Source: Planctomycetales bacterium
GTDB taxonomy: Bacteria; Planctomycetota; Planctomycetia; Pirellulales; Pirellulaceae
Reading direction: 5' to 3'
NCBI GenBank assembly: GCA_020426955.1
Contig: JAGQOZ010000007.1
Span: forward strand, 1-32,602
Length of the DNA: 32,602 nucleotides
Part shown: positions 17,642 through 26,266 of the stretch, piece after piece
Layout: each line of letters starts with the position of its first letter
Numbering within the stretch: the stretch's first letter is position 1
Made by a program: the position numbers and the translations under genes
Notes under the pieces: generated by a model
What the model saw: only the letters and a program-made list of their open reading frames with translations
What the model was told of the DNA's origin: nothing
The model's database searches: none

Positions 17642-17935
17642 ATGGGTCGCAAGAAACGAGCAAATCCGTTTTACGTGGTGTTGGTGGTAGTGGGTGTCGC
17701 ATTCGCCATCACGGCGTGCGCGTATGGCGTGATGGCAGTGAAAGAGCTACACGCGGGGACCAATTTTTCTGAATACGATGATGCCGCTGCAGACGGCTAT
17801 GACGCGACGGACATGCGGTTTGTGGAGTTCATGGATCGCAACGGCGTCAGGATTATGATCTGGGAGATTGGAATTTTGGCGGTGGCGACGTTCCTGGCGA
17901 TTGGGACCGATCGATTCTGGTCGGGCGAAGAGTAG
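17642..17935 (+). CDS. Small two-helix membrane protein, hypothetical
   Basis: A 97-residue protein with membrane helices at about 11-32 and 71-88 and an acidic loop between them (NFSEYDDAAADGYD). The N-terminus is basic (MGRKKRANP), which predicts both ends in the cytosol. GAGGAAA lies before the ATG. It is divergent from uvrA across 204 bp and converges with the next gene across 49 bp. I recognise no family. The good ribosome site and plausible topology support a real gene. Confidence 0.75.
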   Translation: MGRKKRANPFYVVLVVVGVAFAITACAYGVMAVKELHAGTNFSEYDDAAADGYDATDMRFVEFMDRNGVRIMIWEIGILAVATFLAIGTDRFWSGEE

Positions 17936-17984
17936 ATGAATGCGAAACGTTGGCCGAGTGAACGTTGACAAGCGTTCGAATGGT

Positions 17985-18389
17985 TTACAGCCCAGTGAGA
18001 AAATCGCGAATGTCGTCAATCATATCGTCGACATCCTGGTGTGTACCGTTTTGATAGGCTCGTACTGTCTGGACGAATCGATCAACGTCGTTGCGCAATG
18101 ACTTGTCAATCGATAGCATGACAGAATCTTGTTTGGCGCCGGGGAATGCTTTGATGGTGCCGGCATTGCGAACCTGAATGGTCAGCGAATCTCCAAACAT
18201 GCTCTGTTTAGGCGCCACGGCGGCTAGATTTTCCCAAGAAATCACAACGGACTTGGTGTTGTCCTCTAGTGGTTCGTCAGACGTGGCACCTTCGTTGAAT
18301 ACCAATTGAATGCCTTCGTCGTTGGCAAGCACCACACCCGCTCGTTTGAACACGACACCAAAAACATAACTGACGTGGAATGGAATCAT
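17985..18389 (-). CDS. Hypothetical 134-residue protein, possibly PH-like
   Basis: A short protein with no signal peptide or membrane segment. The first 100 residues alternate beta-strand-like stretches (VVFKRAGVVLANDEGIQLVF, then SVVISWENLAAVAP and SLTIQVRNAGTIKAF) and end in an acidic helix (DVDDMIDDIRDFL). This strand-rich layout ending in a helix is like bacterial PH domains, but that is only a visual impression. No clear ribosome site is seen before ATG 18389. It is divergent from the peroxiredoxin gene; no functional link is visible. Confidence 0.65.
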   Translation of the reverse strand: MIPFHVSYVFGVVFKRAGVVLANDEGIQLVFNEGATSDEPLEDNTKSVVISWENLAAVAPKQSMFGDSLTIQVRNAGTIKAFPGAKQDSVMLSIDKSLRNDVDRFVQTVRAYQNGTHQDVDDMIDDIRDFLTGL

Positions 18390-18747
18390 GGCGTTACTGC
18401 TTGTCCAAAACAGGGAAGAATGTCACTTCGCGATCGAATGGGTTTGAAAGTAAACCGCACTGGCAAGTTCGCGTTGGTGTTACTTGTCGCAATTGTCCGT
18501 ACGGTGACGGAGGCCATTCGCAAGCGAAATCTGACTTCAGAATTGTAGCTTGCATTGGGGCATACGCCAAATTCCGGGTTGGGCTATGCACAGCGAGTTC
18601 GCGCTGTCACGGTCTGGACGCCGCGAAAAAACGCTGGGCAACGGTTAACCGGAGGGGCGTTCCGAGTCTGACCGCTTGCCGACCAGCATCATCGTAATAG
18701 AATGTGGGGAAATCTGACTTTATTCTTCTGCCGCAAGGAGACAAAAA
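18390..18747. other. Intergenic region before the peroxiredoxin gene
   Basis: This stretch of 358 bases separates two divergent genes. Open frames inside it are short, lack ribosome sites and resemble nothing. It holds the candidate peroxiredoxin promoter at 18677-18704. I see no RNA gene, repeat or recognisable regulator site in the rest. Confidence 0.5.
18677..18704 (+). promoter_or_regulatory. Candidate sigma-70 promoter for the peroxiredoxin gene
   Basis: TTGCCG (18677-18682) and TAGAAT (18699-18704) are separated by 16 bases. Both are close to the vegetative consensus and sit about 44 bases ahead of ATG 18748. No obvious OxyR or PerR operator is visible around it. Planctomycete promoter rules are not well enough known for this to be firm. 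Confidence 0.4.
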
Positions 18748-19341
18748 ATGGCTGTATTGGTCCAAAAGCAAGCCCCGGAATTCGAAGCTCAAGCCGTCAT
18801 GCCTGACGGTTCGTTCAAACAAGTGAAACTTTCCGATTACAAAGGAAAGTACGTAGTGATGTTCTTTTATCCGCTGGACTTCACCTTTGTTTGCCCGACG
18901 GAAATCATTTCGTTTTCGGATCGCATTAAGGAATTTCAGGATCGAAATGTGGAAGTGTTGGGTGTTTCGGTAGATAGCCACTTCAGTCACTTGGCTTGGC
19001 GCAATACTGCTCGCAGTCAAGGCGGGATTGGCGAAGTGACCTATCCGCTGGTTTCTGATTTGAATCGCAAGATTTCTGAAGCGTATGATGTCTTGTTGCC
19101 GGGTGGCATTGCGTTGCGAGGCCTGTTCTTGATTGACAAGGAGGGTGTGGTTCGGCACCAAGTGGTTAATGATTTGCCCTTGGGCCGAAACATTGACGAA
19201 GCGTTACGAGTGGTCGACGCGTTGCAGTATTTTGAAGCGAATGGTGAAGTTTGCCCGGCCAACTGGAAGCAGGGTTCGCGAACCATCAAACCGACGCCGG
19301 ACGCCAGCAAAGAGTTCTTTCAAGCAGAATACAACGGCTAA
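18748..19341 (+). CDS. Typical 2-Cys peroxiredoxin (AhpC/Prx1 type)
   Basis: A 197-residue thiol peroxidase that reduces hydrogen peroxide, organic peroxides and often peroxynitrite in the cytosol. The active-site motif is [11 protein letters not shown] at 42-52, with Thr46 and peroxidatic Cys49. The resolving cysteine is Cys169 in GEVCPANW. It has GGIG at 92-95, one of the two motifs of oxidation-sensitive Prx1 enzymes, but the C-terminal YF motif is missing (the end is EFFQAEYNG), so overoxidation sensitivity cannot be assumed. AAGGAG sits 7 bases before ATG 18748. No AhpF-like reductase gene is adjacent, so thioredoxin is the likely reductant. A strong terminator follows. Confidence 0.95.
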   Translation: MAVLVQKQAPEFEAQAVMPDGSFKQVKLSDYKGKYVVMFFYPLDFTFVCPTEIISFSDRIKEFQDRNVEVLGVSVDSHFSHLAWRNTARSQGGIGEVTYPLVSDLNRKISEAYDVLLPGGIALRGLFLIDKEGVVRHQVVNDLPLGRNIDEALRVVDALQYFEANGEVCPANWKQGSRTIKPTPDASKEFFQAEYNG

Positions 19342-19354
19342 TTCTGTTTGTAGG

Positions 19355-19374
19355 CGGACGGTGTCTTCCGTCCG
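19355..19374 (+). repeat. Small hairpin after the peroxiredoxin gene
   Basis: CGGACGG and CCGTCCG pair in a seven-base stem with a six-base loop, 14 bases after the stop codon. There is no T-run, so it is more likely an mRNA 3'-end stabiliser or an accessory to the terminator that follows than a terminator by itself. Confidence 0.45.
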
Positions 19375-19398
19375 ACTTGCGTAGGCGAACGATAATGA

Positions 19399-19432
19399 GG
19401 CGGCGAATCAGCTCGATTCGCCGCCATTTTTT
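19399..19432. terminator. Strong intrinsic terminator between convergent genes
   Basis: A perfect 11-base stem, GGCGGCGAATC paired with GATTCGCCGCC around the loop AGCTC, is followed by ATTTTTT on the plus strand. It ends the peroxiredoxin transcript. On the minus strand no comparable T-run follows, so any effect on the converging 917-residue-protein gene would be weaker. Confidence 0.88.
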
Positions 19433-19497
19433 CTGCGCGTGCGCACATGTGATTTGCCGACCAATGTCATTTCGTTCGCACCAAGTTGGCCAATTCG

Positions 19498-22251
19498 TTA
19501 GGGCTGCGGCTGTGGAATGGGCGGTGGCAATTCTTCCTCTTGTTCTACGACGTCCTTTCGAAACAGATTGAACGGATTTCCTTTCAGGAGATTGAAGTTT
19601 GGCAACGGAGATTCTTCGGACTTGGCGTCTCGTTGCATGTCCAAGGTTGCGTGAAAAGTCAAGCGTTTCTTGGTGACCAACAAATGTGCATCGGTGCCGC
19701 GAAACCACTTGAGAATCGGAAACTGATTGTCAGGGTTGTCGCTATTCGGTTGATCCCATGCGGTCGAGACCCACGTTTTTGCGCCGTTGTCTTCTCGTTC
19801 ACGCAACACGTATTGGCCGCCCAAAGCGCATTCCATGGTTGTGTCTAATAACTGTTCAGCTTGAGTCTTGGCGTCCAGCAGGTCGACGCCCAATTGCTGA
19901 GATAAGTGGTGGAAATAGCGAGTGTTAGCGACGGACGTTTCGAACGCGCGCGTATCGGTCAGCGACGTAAACCAATCTCGGATTTTACCTTGCGAAACAT
20001 CGCCGACGTGAATGCGAGCTTGGGCCATGTATTCCGAATCGACCACTTTCAAATGCGGAATCGTCTCTTCGATCACTCGCCGATCAAACGACAGCACGGA
20101 AAACTGATCGGGCGAAGACCACCGCCAAAGTCCTAGCAAATGTTGTGAAAACCCGAATGCATCTGGTTCGCTGCGAGGCCCCAAGGCAATGGCGTCCAGT
20201 AGTCCCAATTTGGGCCAAGCACCAAAATAGGCCGGTGCCGAACGCAGAATTTGCAGAGTTCGCAAGAATTGTCCGGTGGCAAAGTCGACCGGTACGTGTT
20301 GATCTTTCATGCCCAGAAACATGATGTGTGGCCCCATTTGCGGCATCAGGCGGCCACCTTGGACGGAAAGCTGAGCGGTGATGATGTCGTCTGGCGAGTG
20401 TTGAACTTGCATGCTCACGGGCGGTCCCATGACCGACACAATGTTGTCATATTTGGAGCGGTCAAAGGGCAGCATCCGAGCGTCGATTACCAGTCGTTCT
20501 TTGTTGTCGTCCAGTGCAGTGCGTTTGATGGCCACGACCAGCGGATCCATTTGCGTCCATTTTTCGCGGTGGAATTGCTCCAGACGCCGATATTGCGAAA
20601 TCTCTTCCATGCTGGCAAACGTCACAGGAACGTCGGCAATGGGTGTGAACGTACCACGAGCACCTCGCAGCGAATCTGTCTTTGTGTCCCAGTGAGGCGA
20701 AGTTCGATCGATGCGATTGCCAAACCCAGCTGGCAAAAAGCCAAGTCGAATCAGGTCTTGCGGCGAATCGGCCGACACGTCTTCGTGTGTCGCGCAGGTT
20801 CGAGCCATCTGCAGAATTTCTAACTCGGTGATAGCGCGTAACCTGCGTCGCAATTCAATCTGATAATGCGGACTGACAAGATTGCGAAAGAAGGCCGGCG
20901 AAAGATACAGGAAGATCGTATCGTCTCGGTCTAACGGAACTTCAGCGCGAGTCATCTGGAATTCGGGCGAATCGGCCAACGTTTGATGTTGGTCCGGTGC
21001 CAGCAAGAAGCGTTCGACCAAATGCCGAGATGTGGTGACGAGATGGACTTTGTCCTTTGTGGCAAAAAATGATCGCAATTGATTGTCCGGAGTGGATGCG
21101 AAGGAGACTTCCTGTCCGGCAATAGTGACCGTCTCCATTTTGGCGCCTTGGTTTTGCAAGCGAGCAACCGCTTCCTGTCGCTGTCTTTGCAAATCTCCTT
21201 TCAAGACAGGCGCGTTTTCCAAAAAGACCATGCCCAGTGACGCACCTTCTCGCATGTAAGTGTCATGTCCAATCATGGCCACGTCAGCAATGACTTGGTT
21301 GCCCAGGATCTTGGCCAGCGCGTTTTCTTTCAGTCCTAACTGTGTCTGCATTTTGTCGCTCAGCATGTAATTATGACCTTGCTGAGTGACCATGCGGCCT
21401 AAGTCGCCTCCGTTTTCTTCCAACAGCCCTTTGAGCCATAGGTAGTTGGAAAAGCTGCCGAAGCGAACGTAAAAGCAGTCGTCGGGAACGTAATGCGCCA
21501 ACGATTCCAACGGGACGTCGGGCTGCGCGGCGAGACTGCGCTGGACCCAAGGTATCTCGTCCGGAACCGGGTAAACTTGGGGTTCGCCTTGTTCGCCAAG
21601 TCGCATCAGTTTGGCCACCATGTCGGTCCGCAACTGCTGGGCGTTCAAAATCAGCTGAAAGGCCTCGAATTCCGCCGGCCGGTTTTCGGCAACGTTTGCG
21701 GGAAGTTCGTAGGGAAACCCGAAGCGATTGGACAACATCATTACTAAGTAGCTATCCAATAGTGGCGGGTAAATGCTTTCTCGCTGCTCGTTTCTGGCAA
21801 CAGCCGCATACTGCCGCCACCATGCTCGCAACAGTCGTCGGTGGGGGCCCGGCCGACTTAACGGTTGAAGACGAACCGTTTGGACCTGATCGCCACCGAC
21901 GGTGACTTCGAGCGGATCGGAACTTTGGAAAAGAAAATACGCGGTGGTATTTTGAGCGGCGTTGGCGTTGGGCACTCCCAGAACTTCTCGCAGCACACCA
22001 AGGACTCGCTGATTTCCGAAGCATGGGTACAGAATTCGCTGATTGGATTCTTCCAGGCGATAGCCGTTGCGAATCATAAAATTTCGGCGATCCGTAGCCG
22101 ATATCCGAAATGTAATGCGGCCAACACCAAAGGGTTCGCCCATCCACGCTTCGTGACTGATCACGTCCTGAGCGCGCACCGGAGTCAGACACGCGAAGAC
22201 AGAAAGCGCCACAAATGTGCCAATCCGATTGTAAGTGTTGTACGGCATCAT
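19498..22251 (-). CDS. Large secreted protein of unknown function (917 residues)
   Basis: The protein has a signal peptide (hydrophobic core residues 11-23, cleavage likely after VRA near residue 27) and no other membrane helix, so it is exported. Two adjacent ATGs are possible; the second (22248) is better placed relative to AAAAGG. The body looks like mixed alpha/beta globular sequence without repeats. Segments such as PDDCFYVRFGSFSNYLWL, FLLAPDQHQTLADSPEF and DDTIFLYLSPAFFRNLV suggest one large domain in which a conserved-looking substructure is repeated, but I recognise no family. The C-terminus is a short acidic and proline-rich tail (EEELPPPIPQPQP). It is the last gene before a terminator and is divergent from a small gene. 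No function proposed. Confidence 0.85.
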   Translation of the reverse strand: MMPYNTYNRIGTFVALSVFACLTPVRAQDVISHEAWMGEPFGVGRITFRISATDRRNFMIRNGYRLEESNQRILYPCFGNQRVLGVLREVLGVPNANAAQNTTAYFLFQSSDPLEVTVGGDQVQTVRLQPLSRPGPHRRLLRAWWRQYAAVARNEQRESIYPPLLDSYLVMMLSNRFGFPYELPANVAENRPAEFEAFQLILNAQQLRTDMVAKLMRLGEQGEPQVYPVPDEIPWVQRSLAAQPDVPLESLAHYVPDDCFYVRFGSFSNYLWLKGLLEENGGDLGRMVTQQGHNYMLSDKMQTQLGLKENALAKILGNQVIADVAMIGHDTYMREGASLGMVFLENAPVLKGDLQRQRQEAVARLQNQGAKMETVTIAGQEVSFASTPDNQLRSFFATKDKVHLVTTSRHLVERFLLAPDQHQTLADSPEFQMTRAEVPLDRDDTIFLYLSPAFFRNLVSPHYQIELRRRLRAITELEILQMARTCATHEDVSADSPQDLIRLGFLPAGFGNRIDRTSPHWDTKTDSLRGARGTFTPIADVPVTFASMEEISQYRRLEQFHREKWTQMDPLVVAIKRTALDDNKERLVIDARMLPFDRSKYDNIVSVMGPPVSMQVQHSPDDIITAQLSVQGGRLMPQMGPHIMFLGMKDQHVPVDFATGQFLRTLQILRSAPAYFGAWPKLGLLDAIALGPRSEPDAFGFSQHLLGLWRWSSPDQFSVLSFDRRVIEETIPHLKVVDSEYMAQARIHVGDVSQGKIRDWFTSLTDTRAFETSVANTRYFHHLSQQLGVDLLDAKTQAEQLLDTTMECALGGQYVLREREDNGAKTWVSTAWDQPNSDNPDNQFPILKWFRGTDAHLLVTKKRLTFHATLDMQRDAKSEESPLPNFNLLKGNPFNLFRKDVVEQEEELPPPIPQPQP

Positions 22252-22440
22252 GACCTTTTGTTACGAAATGACGAACGAAACGGATAAACGCGGACGAACT
22301 CAATCGAGTTTAAACGAATTCAATGACTGGGTGTAAGAATCGCCCAAGACGCGTTGGATTCGCTCTAGAATTCCGGCTCGAATACTGATAAGAAAAGCAA
22401 TACTTCTGGGAAACATCCTACAAATTACCGGCCGAAGAAC

Positions 22441-22629
22441 ATGAAACAACTATTCTTTGTGGCAATTCTGGCTCTACTTCCTTTCTTGGCATTGGTAGGG
22501 TTGGTCTACCTTTTTGTCCGAGGAATCTTTACGGTTACGTCGGATTGGCGACTAGCGCAGGAAGTAAAGCAGATTCGCAAAGAAAGTGAGCAGCGTCGGC
22601 GTCAGCAGAATCGTGACGCATCGGTTTAG
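22441..22629 (+). CDS. Short single-helix membrane protein, hypothetical
   Basis: A 62-residue product with one strong membrane helix at residues 4-28 and a highly charged tail (EVKQIRKESEQRRRQQNRD) that would lie in the cytosol. The only ribosome-site candidate is GAAG just before ATG. Composition, with the abrupt change from hydrophobic to charged, is typical of a real small membrane protein rather than a chance frame, but size and weak start signal leave doubt. Confidence 0.5.
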   Translation: MKQLFFVAILALLPFLALVGLVYLFVRGIFTVTSDWRLAQEVKQIRKESEQRRRQQNRDASV

Positions 22630-22797
22630 GACATGCCCCGAAATAATTCCGCAAATCGCGGACGGGTGCCCAGTCCAATGCCACCTACTTTGGAGACAAG
22701 GGTGGAGTTGTTTTTGTAGCGGGGCGACGCGAGCCGCGTGGTATTTGACGGTGTTTTTTGTATCGGACTGACTGGCTTGCGCCGTTCTGCTTACTTG

Positions 22798-22828
22798 GGA
22801 ACTTGTTGTGGGATAGTTCCTTGGGAAC
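22798..22828 (+). promoter_or_regulatory. Cluster of GGAAC half-sites before the phosphofructokinase gene
   Basis: GGAACT (22798-22803) and AGTTCC (22815-22820) form a dyad with an 11-base spacer, and a third GGAAC follows at 22824-22828. The octamer TTGGGAAC occurs twice, 26 bases apart. The cluster is about 80 bases ahead of the gene start, a reasonable place for an operator. No regulator is assigned. Confidence 0.3.
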
Positions 22829-22906
22829 GGAATTTCAACCGGTTTCGGCTGATTCGGCAAATAACCATTTGAGGCGTTAGTTTCCTAATTTGGACGGAGC
22901 AGATTG

Positions 22907-24325
22907 ATGAAAAAGATTGCAGTACTAACCGCAGGTGGCGATACGCCAGCATTGAATGCCACGCTGCACGGCGTGGTGACTCGGGCTAATCAAAGTTGCG
23001 TTGAAGTTATTGGTTTACTTCGCGGTTTTGACAGCTTGTTTGCGCCGACTGTTCCGCACGTTCGATTGAATCCGCTGTTCGCGACAATTCCCGAGCTGAA
23101 TCCGAATCGCGGCGGTACGATCATCGGTTCGTCTCGGAAATATGTCGATGCAGAAAGTCGCGCAGAATTGTCTATGGTTGCCAACCGGCTTGGCCGACTG
23201 GGTGTTGATGGTCTCATCTGTATTGGCGGTGACGGCACGCTCAATGGGATGCAAGCGATTGCCGAACAGATTCCCACGGTGTTGGCACCGAAGACAATTG
23301 ACAATGATTTGGGATTGAACTATGCCAACGAAGTAGACAAATGGGTTCGCGACATGGACGCCAGTCAGCCAGATGGTTACCGATATCGGTGCAATCAGTC
23401 GTCGTTGATGAACGGTCCTTCGCAATTTTCGCTTTCCGATATTGTGAATTATGTAACGCCCGGTTACGCGACGGCAGTATTTGTGTCGGTGGGTGGTATC
23501 TTCCGAGTTCGCACCACGGCGGAAAGTCATCGACGCATTGCGATTGTGGAAGTGATGGGACGACATTCCGGTTACTTGGCATTGGGAAGCGCATACGGTC
23601 AACCCGATATCATCTTGGTGCCGGAAGTACCGATTGATGTGGCGAGACTTGTAGAGCGAGTGAAAGCGATTTACGACCTGCAACGCAATGTGGTGATTGT
23701 GTGTGGCGAAGGGATTGTGGATCAAGAAGGTCAAGTGCTTGGCGCGTCGAAAACGTCCACCGATCCGGCTGGCAATTTGTTGCTTAGCGGCGCCGCGGAA
23801 CGACTCCGTCAGATTTTGATTGAAGCCATTGGTGACGAATTTTTCAAGACAAACAGCCGCAACGATTCCGCTGAAGCTGCTATTTTCACTCGAAAAGTTG
23901 GGCATACGCAGCGAGGCGGGCGGCCGCTGTCGTTTGATCGGTATTACGCTTCCCAGTTGGGCGGTAAGGCGGTCGAGATGTTGCTGGACGGTGAAACCAA
24001 TTCCGTGGCCACGCTGAAATGGGAAAAAGACGGAGGATTTTCCGTGCCCAGTGTCCATGCCAACATGTTTCGGGACAGCTGGGGCGTCATTCACGCTCGA
24101 TCACTACATCCTTCGTTTTATGATCCGGAGCGAATGGATATTTCGCCCGTTGGCGCGGAATACTTGAAGCCCATCTTCACCAACGCTATTGGTTATGAAG
24201 ATGTCGAATATATTCGAAACACTCGGTTTGATGCTGGAAATCTGTTCCGCTCGTATCATTCGGTCAATGTGGATATGGATAAACGCGTTCGTTATTTGGA
24301 TCCGGACGAAGATTGTTCGATCTGA
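22907..24325 (+). CDS. 6-phosphofructokinase, PPi-PFK/group X lineage
   Basis: From ATG 22907 (GGAG 8 bases upstream; the TTG at 22904 is less likely) the product has 472 residues. It phosphorylates fructose 6-phosphate to the 1,6-bisphosphate in glycolysis. Visible motifs are GGDTPALN near the start, GGDGT at 107-111, PKTIDND at 128-134 (catalytic Asp132) and VMGRHSG around 216-222. The two residues that usually tell the donor apart disagree: Gly110 (E. coli Gly104, ATP type) and Lys129 (E. coli Gly124, PPi type). That mix is known from ATP-dependent enzymes of the trypanosome-like group X, so ATP is the better guess, but PPi is not excluded. Unusual: about 45 residues (135-182) lie between PKTIDND and TPGYATAV, where most relatives have fewer than ten. 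Confidence 0.9.
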   Translation: MKKIAVLTAGGDTPALNATLHGVVTRANQSCVEVIGLLRGFDSLFAPTVPHVRLNPLFATIPELNPNRGGTIIGSSRKYVDAESRAELSMVANRLGRLGVDGLICIGGDGTLNGMQAIAEQIPTVLAPKTIDNDLGLNYANEVDKWVRDMDASQPDGYRYRCNQSSLMNGPSQFSLSDIVNYVTPGYATAVFVSVGGIFRVRTTAESHRRIAIVEVMGRHSGYLALGSAYGQPDIILVPEVPIDVARLVERVKAIYDLQRNVVIVCGEGIVDQEGQVLGASKTSTDPAGNLLLSGAAERLRQILIEAIGDEFFKTNSRNDSAEAAIFTRKVGHTQRGGRPLSFDRYYASQLGGKAVEMLLDGETNSVATLKWEKDGGFSVPSVHANMFRDSWGVIHARSLHPSFYDPERMDISPVGAEYLKPIFTNAIGYEDVEYIRNTRFDAGNLFRSYHSVNVDMDKRVRYLDPDEDCSI

Positions 24326-24348
24326 CGACGATGGCGAAGAAAATGCCG

Positions 24349-25119
24349 CTATTCCGCTGATCCGCGTCCAAAACCTTGATCCGCATCGGTCGCGTGCGTT
24401 TCGGCCCATTCTTCAATGTACGCTTGATCGCCATCGGAAAGGCGACCGGCGCTGATGGCGAAAACCGAGCCGTTTTCTCGTTCTAAGGTAATGGAGCGGT
24501 TTCCGGCCGGACCCGATACAGCGACTAACTTGGCGGTGTACCGTTGGCCAAGCGTGTCCGTGAAAGCCCGCGCGTCTGCGTGCCACGCGTCTCGAACGGC
24601 GATGGCTCGTTTTACGCCGTCCAGCGGTTCGGCTAAAGCCTCCAGTTTTTCCGGCCAAGGCGAGTCGGCCGGAATCTGAATGGCAAACTGCTTTGCTAAA
24701 GCGTCGAATTGTTCATTCACCGGAGCGAACGCAGGAATCTCTTCGCCAATTTGAGCAATCACCGTTTCGATAGCCGCTTTCAGCGAATCTACCGCCGCTG
24801 CCGCTGGAGCAGGTAAGCCTTCCAGTTGGTCCAGGGCTTCGTTGGTCTGACGAGAAACTTCCTTGGTCAGTTTCTGGATTTCCGACCATGCCGCCTGATC
24901 ACCAGGATGCTTTTCGAATTCGACACTGCCTTCTTGCAGTTTCTGTACCATGGCTTGGCAATGCGCCAGCGACTTGCTGACTTGTCTAGCAACTTCTTCA
25001 GGCACTTGCAATTCAACTACGGGTGCAGTGGGTTGGTCCGGAAGCGAATCGGCGGTTTGGGAAGAACACCCCAGTAATCCCAGTGATAATCCAATGACGG
25101 CCAGCGAGAAAATTCGCAT
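24349..25119 (-). CDS. Lipoprotein with a C-terminal SHD1-like domain
   Basis: A 256-residue protein with a lipobox, LGLLGC, whose Cys18 would be lipidated, so it is anchored in a membrane. Residues 35-180 are helical and acidic, with Ala-rich segments that may form a coiled bundle. Residues about 187-240 resemble SLA1 homology domain 1: FTDTLGQRYTAKLVAV, a strand ending ITLERENGSVFAI, and a closing GRLSDGDQAYIEEW. This domain is common in planctomycete exported proteins and its bacterial role is unknown. GAGGAG lies upstream of the ATG. It converges with the phosphofructokinase gene across 23 bp. No catalytic site seen. Confidence 0.8.
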   Translation of the reverse strand: MRIFSLAVIGLSLGLLGCSSQTADSLPDQPTAPVVELQVPEEVARQVSKSLAHCQAMVQKLQEGSVEFEKHPGDQAAWSEIQKLTKEVSRQTNEALDQLEGLPAPAAAAVDSLKAAIETVIAQIGEEIPAFAPVNEQFDALAKQFAIQIPADSPWPEKLEALAEPLDGVKRAIAVRDAWHADARAFTDTLGQRYTAKLVAVSGPAGNRSITLERENGSVFAISAGRLSDGDQAYIEEWAETHATDADQGFGRGSAE

Positions 25120-25315
25120 GATCTAGTTTCTCCTCAGACAAACGGGCCTTGGATCTGTCAAATCCGCTTCGCTGTAACGCCGCGCTTCTTGATTTCAAGT
25201 TTCATTTTGGGAAGACGCGGTCTCTTGACGTAGCGTTTGGCAGTCCTACAAGCAATGCCAGAAAAACTCAGCGGGCGGACATCTGCTTGTGTGTGATTGG
25301 CAAAGTGCCGTTCCG

Positions 25316-25879
25316 TTAGCTCAAATGTCCGGCAATATTCTCAATTGCGTCTCGTTCCACTTGAGAAACCTTGCCGATTCCCAAAATTCCGCCAGCTGCT
25401 TCCGCAACCGCTTCGATACGCTGGACAATGTCACTGGACAGAGCTTGGAACGAACCGGTGTCCAGTGTCTCCTTAAGCGCTTCAATGTAATCGGCCCACG
25501 TGGAATACAGCGAATCATCCGGTCGATGTTCTAGCCACTTCAGCAGTAACGGGTAGGCCGCATGATCCGCACCAATGCCCGATTGATTGGCTGCTTCCAG
25601 CACGGCATTGCGTTCTGATTCGTTCATGGATCGATCCGCCCAGGCAACCTGAACCAGTGGAATCATTCCAACTGCGGTAATCGTCAGCTCGTTAATTCCC
25701 GCCGCCAAAAGTTCTTTCAGGACCACTTCGGACGAAATCCCAGTGGCTTGCTTGAGAACGGCACAGCATTGTTCTTCTTTCATGTTAATACGAAGCTGAT
25801 CGAGCAATTCTCGGTCCTTCGCCGCAAAAAAGGCGTCTTCCAACGCTTGGCCACGACGCCTGAGTGCATCACTTGCCAT
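25316..25879 (-). CDS. Small soluble protein, possibly TerB-like
   Basis: A 187-residue, largely helical, acidic protein without signal peptide or membrane helix. The segment VAWADRSMNESERNAVLEAA (about residues 77-96) resembles the acidic helix-turn-helix pair of TerB-like tellurite-resistance domains; the match is by eye only. GGGAGA lies seven bases before ATG 25879. It is separated by 196 bp from the downstream lipoprotein gene on the same strand, so co-transcription is uncertain. Function unknown. Confidence 0.72.
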   Translation of the reverse strand: MASDALRRRGQALEDAFFAAKDRELLDQLRINMKEEQCCAVLKQATGISSEVVLKELLAAGINELTITAVGMIPLVQVAWADRSMNESERNAVLEAANQSGIGADHAAYPLLLKWLEHRPDDSLYSTWADYIEALKETLDTGSFQALSSDIVQRIEAVAEAAGGILGIGKVSQVERDAIENIAGHLS

Positions 25880-26266
25880 CGAAAGTCTCCCATTCTCCAG
25901 TGTTAATCAATGTGTCCTGTGTTTTACGATCGATTGAACGATGTGAACGAAAAGCCCGTTGGGAATTCTCCTGCCGACGCCACCGGTCAATCATGATTTT
26001 CGAAGCCTGTCTTCAACCAAAATTGTAACAAAATGAAGACGTTAACGGCATATGCCTCGTTCAGGACGTTACACGGTTTTGTCAAGATTGCTTGCGTGGC
26101 GCTCAATCAAATCAGCCAGCGGATCACGCCTTGTCGCCAGCCGATCTTCCTGAGAAGATGCGGGCGATTTCGATTCCTTGGCGGTTGAATCGACACCGTT
26201 GGAAAATTCGCGTGTGTCGGGTCTATTTTACGGTGCACGCTGCTGTTCACAGAAAAGAGACTAATA
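25880..26266. other. Intergenic region between divergent genes
   Basis: This stretch of 387 bases must hold the promoters of the TerB-like gene (-) and of the 1151-residue gene (+). I see no convincing open frame with a ribosome site, no RNA gene and no strong repeat. No promoter pair is good enough to name. Confidence 0.5.

Noticed and set aside
18607-19161. 184-residue minus-strand frame
   Set aside because: Antisense to most of the peroxiredoxin gene; no supported start.
23015-24094. 359-residue minus-strand frame
   Set aside because: Antisense to the phosphofructokinase, rich in His, Arg and Asn, no motif or ribosome site; its length reflects codon bias of the real gene.
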